Positions 51,137 through 60,194 of a DNA stretch of 64,000 nt are shown one piece after another (position 1 is the stretch's first letter; each line of letters begins with the position of its first letter). The stretch is taken from positions 248,001-312,000 of the forward strand of contig NZ_JAUSSM010000003.1 in assembly GCF_030812315.1 (NCBI RefSeq), written 5' to 3'. The notes under the pieces are model-generated. The model made no database searches. It worked only from the letters and a program-made list of their open reading frames with translations, and was not told the DNA's origin. The stretch is from Arthrobacter oryzae (GTDB lineage Bacteria > Actinomycetota > Actinomycetes > Actinomycetales > Micrococcaceae). A program made the position numbers and the translations under genes.

Positions 51137-51886
51137 CTAGGCGAAGGATTCCAGTTCCACGCCGGCTGCTTCCAGCGCCTTGCGGACGGCGGTTGCCGTG
51201 TCGACAGCGCCGGGGGTGCCGCCGTGCAGGCACAGCGAATGCGGCTGAAGCCTGATCAGGGAGCCGTCCACGGCCTCCACTTCCCCGTGCATGGCCAGCC
51301 GGACCGCACGTTCGGCGACCTCCCTGGCGTCCTGCAGCAGTGCGCCGTCTTCGGAGCGCGGCACCAGTGTTCCGTCCGGCAGGTAGGCGCGGTCCGCGAA
51401 GGCCTCGTGGAACACGGGGTGGCCGGCCTCGGCTGCGAACGACAGGAGTGCGGACCCCTGCTGGCCCAGGATGGGCAGCCCGGGGTCGTAGGCCTGGACG
51501 GCGGCGATGACGGCGGAGGCCTGTTCGGCGTCGTGCACCGTGCGGTCGTACAGCGCACCGTGGGCCTTGACGAAGTCCACGGATGCCCCCACGGCGTGCG
51601 CAACGCCGTCGAGCGCGCCAAGCTGGTAGAGGACGGCCCCGAAGAGGTCGTCGAAGGTCATGTCGATGGACCGGAGGCCAAAGCCGGGGAGGTCCGGGTA
51701 CCCGACGTGGGCACCCACACGGACGTCCAGTTCAAAGGCAGCCCTGCAGGTGTCCAGCATGGTGACGGGGTCCCCGGCGTGCAGGCCGCAGGCCACGCTG
51801 GCGCTGGTGATGAGCGGGAACATGGCGGCATCGTCCCCCATGGTCCAGGAGCCGAAGGACTCCCCCAGGTCAGCGTTCAGATCCAA
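51137..51886 (-). CDS. pxpA: 5-oxoprolinase subunit A (LamB/YcsF family)
   Basis: 249 residues. DLNADLGESFGSW (N terminus), SASVACGLHAGDP, HVGYPDLPGFGLR, and RLQPHSLCLHGGTPGAV are family signatures. PxpA works with PxpB and PxpC to open 5-oxoproline to glutamate with ATP; neither partner is in the window. The start is TTG 51886 (MDLNAD alignment, GAAAGG upstream). It overlaps the EcsC-type gene by 17 bp. Confidence 0.9.
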   Translation of the reverse strand: MDLNADLGESFGSWTMGDDAAMFPLITSASVACGLHAGDPVTMLDTCRAAFELDVRVGAHVGYPDLPGFGLRSIDMTFDDLFGAVLYQLGALDGVAHAVGASVDFVKAHGALYDRTVHDAEQASAVIAAVQAYDPGLPILGQQGSALLSFAAEAGHPVFHEAFADRAYLPDGTLVPRSEDGALLQDAREVAERAVRLAMHGEVEAVDGSLIRLQPHSLCLHGGTPGAVDTATAVRKALEAAGVELESFA

Positions 51887-52751
51887 GGAATCCGCCTTTC
51901 AAGGTTGAGTCCCCACCGGGGGTGTTTGTGCCGGCGGGTTTGTCCCCGGCGGAATCAATCGCGGGCGCGCCGGCGGTGCCGCCGGGTGACGTGTTGCCGC
52001 GTGTCAGTTCGCCGGGGATCGTGTCCGGCATGGGGCCAAAGGCCTCTTTGGCGTTGGCCACGACGGCGCGTCCCATCACGCGGTTGCCCACGCCTCCCAC
52101 CACTGCTCCGACGCCGAACGGCAGTGCCCGGCCCAGGAGCGCGGTCCCCTGCCGCTGCAGCAGGTTGCGGAGGAACGCCCGCTGGATGCGGTCCCGCACC
52201 GACCCGAAGCCGGGGAATGAAGTCTTGCGTGCGAACGCGGAACCCCAGGCGTCCGCGGGGCCCTTGCTCCTGCCCGCGGCCTGTCCGCTGAGGCTTCCGA
52301 GCAGGGCAGTCCCTTCCTCGCCCAGCATGATGGCCATGACCAGCGTGCTGGCCTTCTCGGGATCGACCATGCGGATGCCGTGCAGCTCGGCCAGGGACGT
52401 GGCGTACAGGGCGGTGGCTTCGAGGAAGCCTATGGTGGCTGCCGCGGAAAGTCCCAGCGCGGCGACCGTGCCAACGCCAGGGATGACGGCCGTGCCGCCC
52501 ACGAGGGCGCCGCCGCCGGTCACGGCGAACAGGTAGTCGCGTTCCAGCTTGTCCGCCAGTTGCGCGGCCGTGGCTCGCGGGTGCCTGCGCTGGAGCCGCC
52601 GGAGGTTGGCCAGTACCAGCGGGCGCTGGATCTCGACGGCCCGCAGGAGCATGCTGTGCAGTCCTGGCTTTGGCTTGCCTTGGGAGTCGAACACCGCCTT
52701 GTGGGCGGTCTTTTGTGCAATTTTCATTGCCGGGTTCTGCCGCATGGCCAT
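51870..52751 (-). CDS. EcsC family protein
   Basis: 293 residues. Central hydrophobic Gly/Ala-rich segments (VTGGGALVGGTAVIPGVGTV, GLSAAATIGFLEATALY) and LPFGVGAVVGGVGNRVMGR match EcsC proteins. The C-terminal ~45 residues are Gly/Thr/Pro-rich. ATG 52751 follows AAAGGTG. EcsC function is unknown; its overlap with pxpA implies cotranscription rather than shared chemistry. Confidence 0.8.
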   Translation of the reverse strand: MAMRQNPAMKIAQKTAHKAVFDSQGKPKPGLHSMLLRAVEIQRPLVLANLRRLQRRHPRATAAQLADKLERDYLFAVTGGGALVGGTAVIPGVGTVAALGLSAAATIGFLEATALYATSLAELHGIRMVDPEKASTLVMAIMLGEEGTALLGSLSGQAAGRSKGPADAWGSAFARKTSFPGFGSVRDRIQRAFLRNLLQRQGTALLGRALPFGVGAVVGGVGNRVMGRAVVANAKEAFGPMPDTIPGELTRGNTSPGGTAGAPAIDSAGDKPAGTNTPGGDSTLKGGFLGSER

Positions 52752-52921
52752 CGTCACCTTTCCTGGAACGGGAACAAGCCGCCGGTGCAATCATGGTTGG
52801 CAACCGTGGTCACAGCCGGGCAAGGACAGCTCGTAGCTGCCTCTCACCCTTAACACTAGGCCACGCCGCGCTCCCGGCCGGTGGCAGGCCCGCCGGCTGA
52901 CAGCGGGCCGGATTTCAGCCG

Positions 52922-53512
52922 CTACATCACCCAGGATTCGGCCACCGCAATGTACGCGGACGACGACGGACCCCGGGGCCCGGGGTACACCGTCGGCGAG
53001 CCGGGCCATTCCACACCGAACTCCGACAGCCGCCCGGCGCTGCACGGAAGGTACACGTTGTTCAGGGCGGCGCTGCTTTCGCCGAGCTGGAAATCCGGTG
53101 CCGAAAACTGGCGGCGGTCCAGGACACCGCTGACTTCCAGCTCCGCCTTCCGCCCAGCGGCCCGGAAGCCGCGCTCGATGTCCAGCTCGACGTCGAACTC
53201 GTCCTGGGTGTGGGTGATTTCGGCCAGCGGGAACCGGGCGGCCTCCGGAAAATAGCGTGTCAGTTCCTTGGCCAGGGTCTCGGCGAAGTAGCCGTTGGTG
53301 CCGTAGCTCCGCCAGCCCTGGCGGGTGGCGATGAGCAGGGCGTTTCCGCTGCCCCACCTGGACCACTCGGCCATCCAGAAGGAGGCGAAGCAGCTGGCAG
53401 GCTCGCCGGGGATGTGGACGCCGTCGCGGTTGACCGGATGCAGCGCCAGCCCCGGGTTGCTGCCGATGAATGCCATGCTGCGGCGCCAGGTGCCTGCCGG
53501 ACTGTTCCCCAT
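52922..53512 (-). CDS. Conserved-type hypothetical protein, 196 aa
   Basis: 196-residue soluble protein rich in aromatic residues, beginning MGNSPAGTWRRSMAFIGSNP. Segments include ASFWMAEWSRWGSGNALLIA and a C-terminal GPSSSAYIAVAESWVM. No domain recognised. The chosen ATG 53512 is 7 bp after a TAGGCT box (53520-53525), so the mRNA is probably leaderless and divergent from the MFS gene. Confidence 0.7.
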   Translation of the reverse strand: MGNSPAGTWRRSMAFIGSNPGLALHPVNRDGVHIPGEPASCFASFWMAEWSRWGSGNALLIATRQGWRSYGTNGYFAETLAKELTRYFPEAARFPLAEITHTQDEFDVELDIERGFRAAGRKAELEVSGVLDRRQFSAPDFQLGESSAALNNVYLPCSAGRLSEFGVEWPGSPTVYPGPRGPSSSAYIAVAESWVM

Positions 53513-53519
53513 GAAACCG

Positions 53520-53525
53520 AGCCTA
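53520..53525 (-). promoter_or_regulatory. -10 box of a leaderless transcript (196-aa protein)
   Basis: TAGGCT on the minus strand, 7 bp before ATG 53512. Confidence 0.45.
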
Positions 53526-53573
53526 GCCCGGCGGCGGCCAACGGCAGCGGCGGCGCGGCCGGTCAAGCGGGCC

Positions 53574-53579
53574 TAGACT
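53574..53579 (+). promoter_or_regulatory. -10 box of a leaderless MFS transcript
   Basis: TAGACT ends 6 bp before ATG 53586; no ribosome site. Confidence 0.55.
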
Positions 53580-53585
53580 AACCCT

Positions 53586-54902
53586 ATGCCCGCCCCCAGA
53601 GCCCTCCGGCCCTTCGTGCACCGTGAGTACCGCGTGCTGATTGCGGCGCTGGCCGTTTCGATTTTCGGCTCCGGCATGTGGGCCGTTGCCATGGTCTACC
53701 AGGTGATCCATTTGGGCGGCGGCCCGCTGGAGCTCTCCCTCGTTGCCACCGCAGGAAGCGTGGGGCTGGTGGCGTTCGTCCTGGCCGGCGGGATCGCCGC
53801 CGACCGCGTGCCCCAGCGGCTGCTGATCATCGCCGTCGAAGGCACCAACCTCGCCGTGATTGCCGCCGTCAGCGGGCTGGCCATGGCGGGCTGGCTGCAG
53901 CTGTGGCATTTGGCGGTTGGCGCGTTCGTCCTGGGTGTGGGCGCAGCGTTCTTCTTCCCGGCCTATTCGGCCATCCTGCCCCGGATCCTGCCGCCGGAGG
54001 ACCTGCTGGCGGCCAACGGCATGGAGGGGACCATGCGGCCCATCCTGCAGCAGGCTGCCGGTCCCGCCGTCGCCGGAATCCTGGTGGCAGCGCTGTCCCC
54101 GTCGCACGCCGTCACGGGGGTGGCGGCGTGCCACCTCCTCGCCTTCATCATCCTCAATTTTCTGGGACGGCACGCCCTGGACGCTCCCGGCGCCGAACGC
54201 GGACCCGCCGGGGAACGCGCCAAGACGTCCTTCTTCCACGACCTCCGCGAGGGGGTCAGCTACACCGTCCGGACGCCGTGGCTGCTGTGGACGCTGCTCT
54301 GGGCCTGCATTTCGGTGCTGTTCCTGATCGGGCCCATCGAGGTCCTGCTGCCGTTCGTCGTCCGCGACCAGCTGGACGGCGATTCCCGCATGTTCGGCTT
54401 CCTGCTGGCTGTGATGGGCGTGGGCGGGGCGGCCGCATCCCTCGCCACGGCGTCCTTCCCGCTGCCGCGCCGCTACCTCACGGTGATGATGGTTTCGTGG
54501 GGTGCCGGCAGCCTGCCGCTTGCCGCCGTCGGGATCATGGACAGCTTCTGGATGGTTGCGGCGGCGCTGTTCATCTTCGGTGCCACCGGGGGCATCGGGA
54601 TGGTCATCTGGGGGACCCTCCTTCAGCGCCGTGTCCCTCCGCACCTGCTGGGCCGCGTCTCGAGCCTGGACTTCTTCGTGTCGCTGGCCCTGATGCCCAT
54701 CTCCATGGCCCTGGCCGGACCTGCGGCGGCAGTGGTGCCCACGTGGGTGATCTTCCTGGTGGCCGGCGGCGTCTGCCCGATCATGGCCGTGGTGGCCATG
54801 ATCGTTGCCCGCATGCCGTCCGACGAGCTCTCGCATCCGCTGGACAGCAGTCCGGAAATTCCGGAGCCCGCAGACAGCCAGAAATCCGTGGACAGCCCTT
54901 AG
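53586..54902 (+). CDS. MFS transporter (EntS-like exporter)
   Basis: 438 residues with 12 predicted helices. It opens FVHREYRVLIAALAVSIFG, has the inter-helix GGIAADRVPQRLLI (MFS motif A region) and GMEGTMRPILQQAAGPAVAG as in enterobactin-exporter-type permeases. Probably a drug, siderophore or metabolite exporter; the substrate is unknown. A hairpin overlaps the stop codon. Confidence 0.85.
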   Translation: MPAPRALRPFVHREYRVLIAALAVSIFGSGMWAVAMVYQVIHLGGGPLELSLVATAGSVGLVAFVLAGGIAADRVPQRLLIIAVEGTNLAVIAAVSGLAMAGWLQLWHLAVGAFVLGVGAAFFFPAYSAILPRILPPEDLLAANGMEGTMRPILQQAAGPAVAGILVAALSPSHAVTGVAACHLLAFIILNFLGRHALDAPGAERGPAGERAKTSFFHDLREGVSYTVRTPWLLWTLLWACISVLFLIGPIEVLLPFVVRDQLDGDSRMFGFLLAVMGVGGAAASLATASFPLPRRYLTVMMVSWGAGSLPLAAVGIMDSFWMVAAALFIFGATGGIGMVIWGTLLQRRVPPHLLGRVSSLDFFVSLALMPISMALAGPAAAVVPTWVIFLVAGGVCPIMAVVAMIVARMPSDELSHPLDSSPEIPEPADSQKSVDSP

Positions 54903-54918
54903 CCGGGGCTGTCCACGG
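54886..54918 (+). terminator. 13-bp hairpin containing the MFS stop codon
   Basis: CCGTGGACAGCCC-TTAGCCG-GGGCTGTCCACGG. The TAG stop codon lies in the 7-nt loop, so the last codons form the left arm. It lies between convergent genes and may serve both. Confidence 0.65.
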
Positions 54919-54957
54919 TCCGGCCGCTTGAGGTGGACGCGCTTGAGGTGCGCGCGC

Positions 54958-57318
54958 TTAGGTGTGGGCGCGGACCACGGGGATGGACGCCGTCGGAAGT
55001 CCGCTCGGGAACACGGTGGGTTCCGGGACGCCGACGGGGGCCAGCGGCACCCGGGCAACGTCGCTGCCCACGGTGAGCAGCTCGCCGCGGACGTTGACGT
55101 CCAGGGGTGCGCCTTCCCGGATGCTAAGGCCGATGGACCCCGGTTCCAGCTCCACGAACAGCAGGCGGCCCTGCACCTTGAGGTGGAACGACAGTCCTTC
55201 CCAATCCGCCGGCAGCCTCGGGTCGAAGTACGGAACTTCACCCTGGTCGCGGAGGCCCGCGAAGCCGCTGACCAGCGAGCTCCAGACGCCGCCGGTGGAC
55301 GCGATGTGCACTCCGTCGATGGTGTTGCCGTGGGTGTCGTCGAGGTCGATGAACAGCGCGTGGGTGAAATGGTCCAGCGCGGCCTCCCCATAGCCCACCT
55401 CGGCGGCCATGATGCCCTGGACACAGGCGGACAGGGTGGAGTCGCCGGTGGTGATCGGATCGTAGAAGTCGAACGCGCGCCGCTTTTCCTCGGCGGTGAA
55501 GTCCTGCCACTGCAGGAACATCGCCAGCACGGTGTCCGCCTGCTTGAGGACCTGGTGGCGGTAGATCACCAGCGGGTGGAAGTTCAGCAGCAACGGGTAC
55601 TTGGACCGGGGGGTGCTCCAGTCCCACGGCTCCAGGGTCATAAAGTCGTTGTCCTGCGAATACACCTCGAGGTCTTCGTCGTAAGGCAGCTGCATCCGGA
55701 TGGCAGCCTGCTCCCAGAGTTCGCGTTCGGCGTCGTCAATTTCCGGGTGGTCGAGCGCGGCGGCGGCTCGCAGGTTAAAGCGGGCCATGACGTTGGTGTA
55801 GAGGTTGTCGTTGACCACTGCCGTGTACTCGTCAGGACCGGTGACCCCGTGGATGTGGAACAGGCCGTCCTTGCCGAAGAAGCCGAGGGACACCCACATC
55901 CGTGCGGTTTCGATCATCAGCTCCGAGCCCATGCCGTGATTGAAGTCCGCGTCGCCGCTGGCCCACATGTACCTGTTGGTGGCAAAAGCGACGGCGGCGG
56001 CGATGTGGAACTGCGCGGTGCCGGCGGCGTAGTAGGCGCTGGCTTCGAGCCCGTTGATGGTGCGCCACGGGAACAGCGCGCCGTCCACGCTGAGTTCCTT
56101 GGCGCGCACCTTGGCGTCCGGCAGCATCTCGTGCCGGAACTCCAGCACCTGGCGCGCGTTGTCCGGGTTGGTGTACGTCAGGTACGGCATCAGGTACACC
56201 TCCTGGTCCCAGAAGTAGTGCCCGTCGTAGCCGGAGCCGCTGACACCCTTGGCCGGGATGCCGGCAACGTCGGCGCGGGCGGTGGCCTGGGCCAGCTGGA
56301 ACAGGTTCCAGCGGATGGCCTGCTGCAGCTCGGGCTGGCCTCCCACCACGATGTCCGTGGTGGCCCAGTAGTCCCGATAATACGTCTCGCTCTCGGCGAA
56401 GATGGCGCTGACGGGCTGCAGGGCGCTCTCGGCCGCTTCGGACGGATCCTGCGCCGACCCGCCGTCCACGGCTCCCTCGCGGAAGGCCCGCGCCACGGCG
56501 TAGCTGACGCTCTTCTCCAGGCGGAAGGGCTGGTCCTCGCTGACGGCCAGCACGTACCGGACGCTGCTGTCGTCCTGGTCCACCACGGTCTCGAAAGGCT
56601 GCACTTCGGCCGACGTCCAGTGGTCCACGGCCAGGCCAACACGCTGACGTGACTCCGCTGCTTCCCAGGACAGTCGCAGCGAGCCGTCGCCGCCGTCGAG
56701 CCGTACAGGGAGCAGGACGCGCCCGGCGTGCCGTCCGGCACGCCGCGGATCGTGCGTGGAGTGGTCCTCCACCGGCTGGTCCTGGCGGTTGATCACCGAG
56801 GACGTCACATCCGCGTACACGTCCCGGTCCGGCGCCACCTCGAGGGTGACGCCCATGGTGCCGCGGGACTGGTAACCCACGGCCCGGCGCTCCGTGGTGG
56901 TTACGGTGGCGCCGGAACGGCACTCCCAGGTGATCCGGCATTCATAGATTCCGGTGGCGAAGTCGACGGACCGGCGGTAGTCCAGCACCGTTGACTCGCT
57001 GAGGCTCAGCGTTTCGCCGTCGATGATCACGGTGAAGTTGTTGACGTCAGGGATGTAAAGGATCCGCTGGCCCGTGCGGGCGAAGCCGAAGGCATTCTCT
57101 GCGTGCTTGATGTCCCAGGTTTCGTGGAAGCCGTTGATGAAGCTGCCGGGGAGGTCCGCGTCTGCGGAGGCCCAGTGGGCGCCGCGGATGCCGAGGTGAC
57201 CGTTGCCCAGGCTGAAGAGCGTCTCCAGGGTTCCGGCATTTCCGGGAAGGTGGACGGTCTCCACGAGCTGCCAGGGATCGTTGGGGAAACGGGCGCGGTC
57301 AGAGGTGATGAGTGCCAT
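54958..57318 (-). CDS. Glycoside hydrolase family 65 disaccharide phosphorylase
   Basis: 786 residues. GH65 layout: N-terminal beta-sandwich (1-270), (alpha/alpha)6 barrel (about 330-690) and C-terminal beta domain. HGVTGPDEYTAVVNDN carries the general acid Glu497, and the phosphate-binding region STLSACVQG is present, favouring a phosphorylase over a hydrolase. Substrates of the family include maltose, trehalose, kojibiose and nigerose; which applies cannot be read. The gene next door, beta-phosphoglucomutase, would handle the beta-glucose 1-phosphate released. AAAAGGAA precedes the ATG. Confidence 0.9.
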   Translation of the reverse strand: MALITSDRARFPNDPWQLVETVHLPGNAGTLETLFSLGNGHLGIRGAHWASADADLPGSFINGFHETWDIKHAENAFGFARTGQRILYIPDVNNFTVIIDGETLSLSESTVLDYRRSVDFATGIYECRITWECRSGATVTTTERRAVGYQSRGTMGVTLEVAPDRDVYADVTSSVINRQDQPVEDHSTHDPRRAGRHAGRVLLPVRLDGGDGSLRLSWEAAESRQRVGLAVDHWTSAEVQPFETVVDQDDSSVRYVLAVSEDQPFRLEKSVSYAVARAFREGAVDGGSAQDPSEAAESALQPVSAIFAESETYYRDYWATTDIVVGGQPELQQAIRWNLFQLAQATARADVAGIPAKGVSGSGYDGHYFWDQEVYLMPYLTYTNPDNARQVLEFRHEMLPDAKVRAKELSVDGALFPWRTINGLEASAYYAAGTAQFHIAAAVAFATNRYMWASGDADFNHGMGSELMIETARMWVSLGFFGKDGLFHIHGVTGPDEYTAVVNDNLYTNVMARFNLRAAAALDHPEIDDAERELWEQAAIRMQLPYDEDLEVYSQDNDFMTLEPWDWSTPRSKYPLLLNFHPLVIYRHQVLKQADTVLAMFLQWQDFTAEEKRRAFDFYDPITTGDSTLSACVQGIMAAEVGYGEAALDHFTHALFIDLDDTHGNTIDGVHIASTGGVWSSLVSGFAGLRDQGEVPYFDPRLPADWEGLSFHLKVQGRLLFVELEPGSIGLSIREGAPLDVNVRGELLTVGSDVARVPLAPVGVPEPTVFPSGLPTASIPVVRAHT

Positions 57319-57372
57319 GGCTGTTGGGGTTCCTTTTGGCGTTGTGCAGGTTCGGGGGGTGGGCTGGCCGGG

Positions 57373-58149
57373 TTAGAGGAGTTCGTTCAGGTCGTCGACC
57401 ACCAGCGTGGCGCCGGCGTCCAGCAGCGTCTGGCGGCCAGCTCCCCTGTCCACGCCGATCACCGCATGGAAGCTTCCGGCGCTTCCGGCCTGGACGCCGG
57501 ACACGGCATCCTCAACCACCACGCACTCTTCGCTGGGCAGGTCCAGCAGTTGCGCGGCGTACTCGTACGTCGCGGGGCTGGGCTTGCCGGGCAGGCCCGC
57601 GGCAGCGGCCACGACGCCGTCCACCACTACCGGGAAGTGGTCCGCCAGTCCCGCTGCCAGCAGTACCGCCGGGGCGTTCCGGGAGGAAGAGACGACGGCG
57701 ACCTTGAGCCCCAGCGCCTCCGCGGCTTCCAGGAAGCGCACCGAGCCTTCGTACGGTGCCACGCCGCCGGCTTCGACGATGTCGTTGAAGACCTTGTTCT
57801 TGCGGTTGCCGAGGCCATGGACTGTGTCGTTGGCGGGGTCGTCATCCGCGGGGCCTTCGGGCAGCACAATGCTGCGCGAGGCGAGGAAGTCCCGGACGCC
57901 GTCGAACCGGGGCTTGCCGTCGATGTGGTCGAAGTAGTCGCTTTCGCGGTATCCGTCCGCTCCGGGAACATCCTGCAGGTAGCCGTCGAAAAGCTCCTGC
58001 CAGGCGCGCTCGTGGACGATCGCCGTGGGGGTGAGCACGCCATCGAGGTCGAAGAGGATGGCGGAAGCGCCGGTCCAGGCGCTGCTGCTGGCGGTGCTGT
58101 CGCCGGCAGTGCTGGTGCCTGCGGCGGTGCTGTTGGAAAGCTCAGTCAT
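57373..58149 (-). CDS. pgmB: Beta-phosphoglucomutase-family HAD hydrolase
   Basis: 258 residues. HAD motif I FDLDGVLT (Asp34, Asp36), SSSRNAPAVLLAAGL (motif II), KPSPATYEYAA and EDAVSGVQAG (motifs III/IV). The first ~26 residues are a Ser/Thr/Ala-rich extension absent from the family. It converts beta-glucose 1-phosphate to glucose 6-phosphate, completing phosphorolytic disaccharide use with the GH65 enzyme 54 bp downstream. Confidence 0.85.
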   Translation of the reverse strand: MTELSNSTAAGTSTAGDSTASSSAWTGASAILFDLDGVLTPTAIVHERAWQELFDGYLQDVPGADGYRESDYFDHIDGKPRFDGVRDFLASRSIVLPEGPADDDPANDTVHGLGNRKNKVFNDIVEAGGVAPYEGSVRFLEAAEALGLKVAVVSSSRNAPAVLLAAGLADHFPVVVDGVVAAAAGLPGKPSPATYEYAAQLLDLPSEECVVVEDAVSGVQAGSAGSFHAVIGVDRGAGRQTLLDAGATLVVDDLNELL

Positions 58150-58319
58150 GCGGTACTCGATGTCCTTTCAGACGGCGTGCAGGGGACGTGCGTGGATACT
58201 GCAGGGTTTGGTACAGGGGTTTGGCGCGGGGGGACCGTCCGGCGGACGGCCGGAGGGTGGAGTCGGGCGTCGGCGCCCGGGACTAGCGTTTGCCTGGCAC
58301 CTGCGCTCAGCGGTTTCGC

Positions 58320-59348
58320 TCAACGTTTTCGTCGGGTGCTCTTGCGTTCAATCAGTTTGGTATCCAGCACATGGCTGGCGGGGGCGGTCAGCGGCCCCGG
58401 ACGTTGGAGTCCCTCAATCAGCAGGTTGGCTGCGAAGGCGCCCTGATCGGCTACCGGCTGGGCCATTGTGCTCAGGCCCAGGAACCAGCTCATCTGATGA
58501 TCGTCTATTCCTATGATGGACACGTTTTTCGGCGCTGACAAACCGAGGTCCCGCAAAGCCATCAGCGCACCGAAGGCCGTTTCGTCGCAACCGGCGAAGA
58601 TCGCGGAGGGCATCCGGCGGTTTTCGATGAGCTCGGTCATGGCCCGGCGGCCGCCTTCGATGCTCGAGCCGGCGTCCACCACCAGGTCCGGGTCCACCGT
58701 CAGGTCATGCTCGGCAAGCGCCCGCCGGAATCCGTGAAGGCGGTCCGTGGCAGTGACCACAGACCCCGCTCCCGGTTCGCGTCCGGACAGGATGGCCAGG
58801 TCCCAGTGGCCGAGCCCCAGCAGGTGGTTTGTGGCTTTCCAGGCCGCGTCCTCGTTGTCGATGCCCACGTTGTCCCAGGGGACGTTGTGCATGCCCACGC
58901 TCGCAACGGCCAGCCCGGAGGAGGCCAGGGCTTCGACTTCGGCGTCGCTCAGGGCGATGTTGAGGAGCAGGACGCCGTCCACGCGCTGGGACAGGGCGTC
59001 CAGGTCACCGAACACCTTTCGGTGCACGCTGGGGGTGTTCCGCAGGCTGATGAGCACCGTGTCGAAGCCGCTGTCAGCGAAGACTTCCTCGGCTGCCTCC
59101 ACGGCCTTCGCGAAGAACCAGGCGGTGGCGGTGGGCGCGATGATGGCCACAGACCCCGTGGTTCCGCCGGCCAGCCGCGACGCGGCCGAGGATGCCTTGT
59201 AGCCGAGCTTGGTGGCGGCATCCGCCACTTTCAGCTGGGCCGTTTCGGAGACATTGGGGAGCCCGCGGAGCGCACGGGAAACGGTGCAGATGGACAGCCC
59301 CGACAATGCGGCAACGTCCTGAATGGTCACGCGCGGTGCTTTAGCCAT
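58320..59348 (-). CDS. LacI-family transcriptional regulator
   Basis: 342 residues. N-terminal HTH (VTIQDVAALSGLSICTVSRA, residues 7-26) with hinge helix (ASSAASRLAGG), then a periplasmic-binding-protein-like effector domain ending in an ERKST motif. ATG 59348 places the HTH at the N terminus. It lies at the head of the LacI-pgmB-GH65 array, and a perfect LacI-type operator precedes it, so it probably represses itself and the sugar genes. Confidence 0.9.
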   Translation of the reverse strand: MAKAPRVTIQDVAALSGLSICTVSRALRGLPNVSETAQLKVADAATKLGYKASSAASRLAGGTTGSVAIIAPTATAWFFAKAVEAAEEVFADSGFDTVLISLRNTPSVHRKVFGDLDALSQRVDGVLLLNIALSDAEVEALASSGLAVASVGMHNVPWDNVGIDNEDAAWKATNHLLGLGHWDLAILSGREPGAGSVVTATDRLHGFRRALAEHDLTVDPDLVVDAGSSIEGGRRAMTELIENRRMPSAIFAGCDETAFGALMALRDLGLSAPKNVSIIGIDDHQMSWFLGLSTMAQPVADQGAFAANLLIEGLQRPGPLTAPASHVLDTKLIERKSTRRKR

Positions 59349-59412
59349 GCAACACGGGCTCAGCCCTTTCTTCTTCTGAAGTCCTGGGCCCGGGAACATG
59401 GCCGAAGAAGAG

Positions 59413-59426
59413 TGTAAGCGCTTACA
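59413..59426. promoter_or_regulatory. LacI-type operator
   Basis: TGTAAGCGCTTACA, a perfect 14-bp palindrome with the central CG typical of LacI-family sites, 65 bp upstream of the regulator start. Confidence 0.8.
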
Positions 59427-59505
59427 AATTTAGCGCGCAACTAGTTTTTCTCGCGAATGCGGATTCTTACGGGATCCCCGGATCAGGGGCGCGGCAATTG
59501 GCGGT

Positions 59506-60123
59506 TCAGCGCAGGACGTAGTGGCGCAGGAAGGCGGCCACATCCACCATCTCGGCCCTGGAAATGGTGTGGCCCATGCCCGGGTAGGTCCGTGCCGTCA
59601 ATTGCGTGTTCCGCTCCAGCCATTCTTCGGTGTGCTCAACGGCTTCGTCATTGATGACCAGATCGGCCTTGTCCCGGCCCCAGAAGAACGGCGGCTTGGT
59701 GTCGAACGCTTCGCTCATGGCCAGCAGTTCGTTGTCCAGGACGAATCCGGAGAGGCCCACGACGGCCCGGAACTCGTGCGGCCGCAACCGCAGCAGTGTG
59801 CTGGCCATGGCCATGCCCTGCGAGAAACCCAGGAGGCTGACGCTGGTGTGCTTCGCCTTGACGGAATTGATCCAGTCGAACACAGTGTTGCTGACCGAAA
59901 TGACGTCGGCGAAGTCGTGGGTCAGGAAGTAGTCCAGCAGGAACCAGCCGTAGTCGTCGCCGATCACCTTGGGCGCCCGCAGCGCCGCGCAGGTGAATTC
60001 GGGCGGCACCTGGCCGAACAAGTCCGACATGCGGACCTCGTCCGTGCCGTAGCCGTGCATCATCACCAGCAGAGGCGTTCCGGCGCGCTGGTTCTCCGGC
60101 CTGGACCATACGACTGTCTTCAT
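59506..60123 (-). CDS. Alpha/beta-hydrolase, phospholipase/carboxylesterase type
   Basis: 205 residues. LVMMHGYGTDE (oxyanion region), nucleophile elbow GFSQGM (Ser about 98), and MGHTIS (catalytic His near the C terminus) match the carboxylesterase/YpfH group. Cytoplasmic. The transcript is probably leaderless (TAGGCT 6 bp before the ATG). Confidence 0.85.
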   Translation of the reverse strand: MKTVVWSRPENQRAGTPLLVMMHGYGTDEVRMSDLFGQVPPEFTCAALRAPKVIGDDYGWFLLDYFLTHDFADVISVSNTVFDWINSVKAKHTSVSLLGFSQGMAMASTLLRLRPHEFRAVVGLSGFVLDNELLAMSEAFDTKPPFFWGRDKADLVINDEAVEHTEEWLERNTQLTARTYPGMGHTISRAEMVDVAAFLRHYVLR

Positions 60124-60129
60124 CGCAAC

Positions 60130-60135
60130 AGCCTA
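60130..60135 (-). promoter_or_regulatory. -10 box of a leaderless esterase transcript
   Basis: TAGGCT on the minus strand, ending 6 bp before ATG 60123. Confidence 0.5.
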
Positions 60136-60194
60136 ACTTCGCGGCGGAGCGCACCCGGCCGGACCCACCCGGCGGGGCTCAGCCCGCCGTTTAT

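Noticed and set aside
53523..55424. Minus-strand 633-codon frame through the MFS gene
   Set aside because: It crosses two real genes in a shadow frame and is rich in Arg, Gln and His without any domain.
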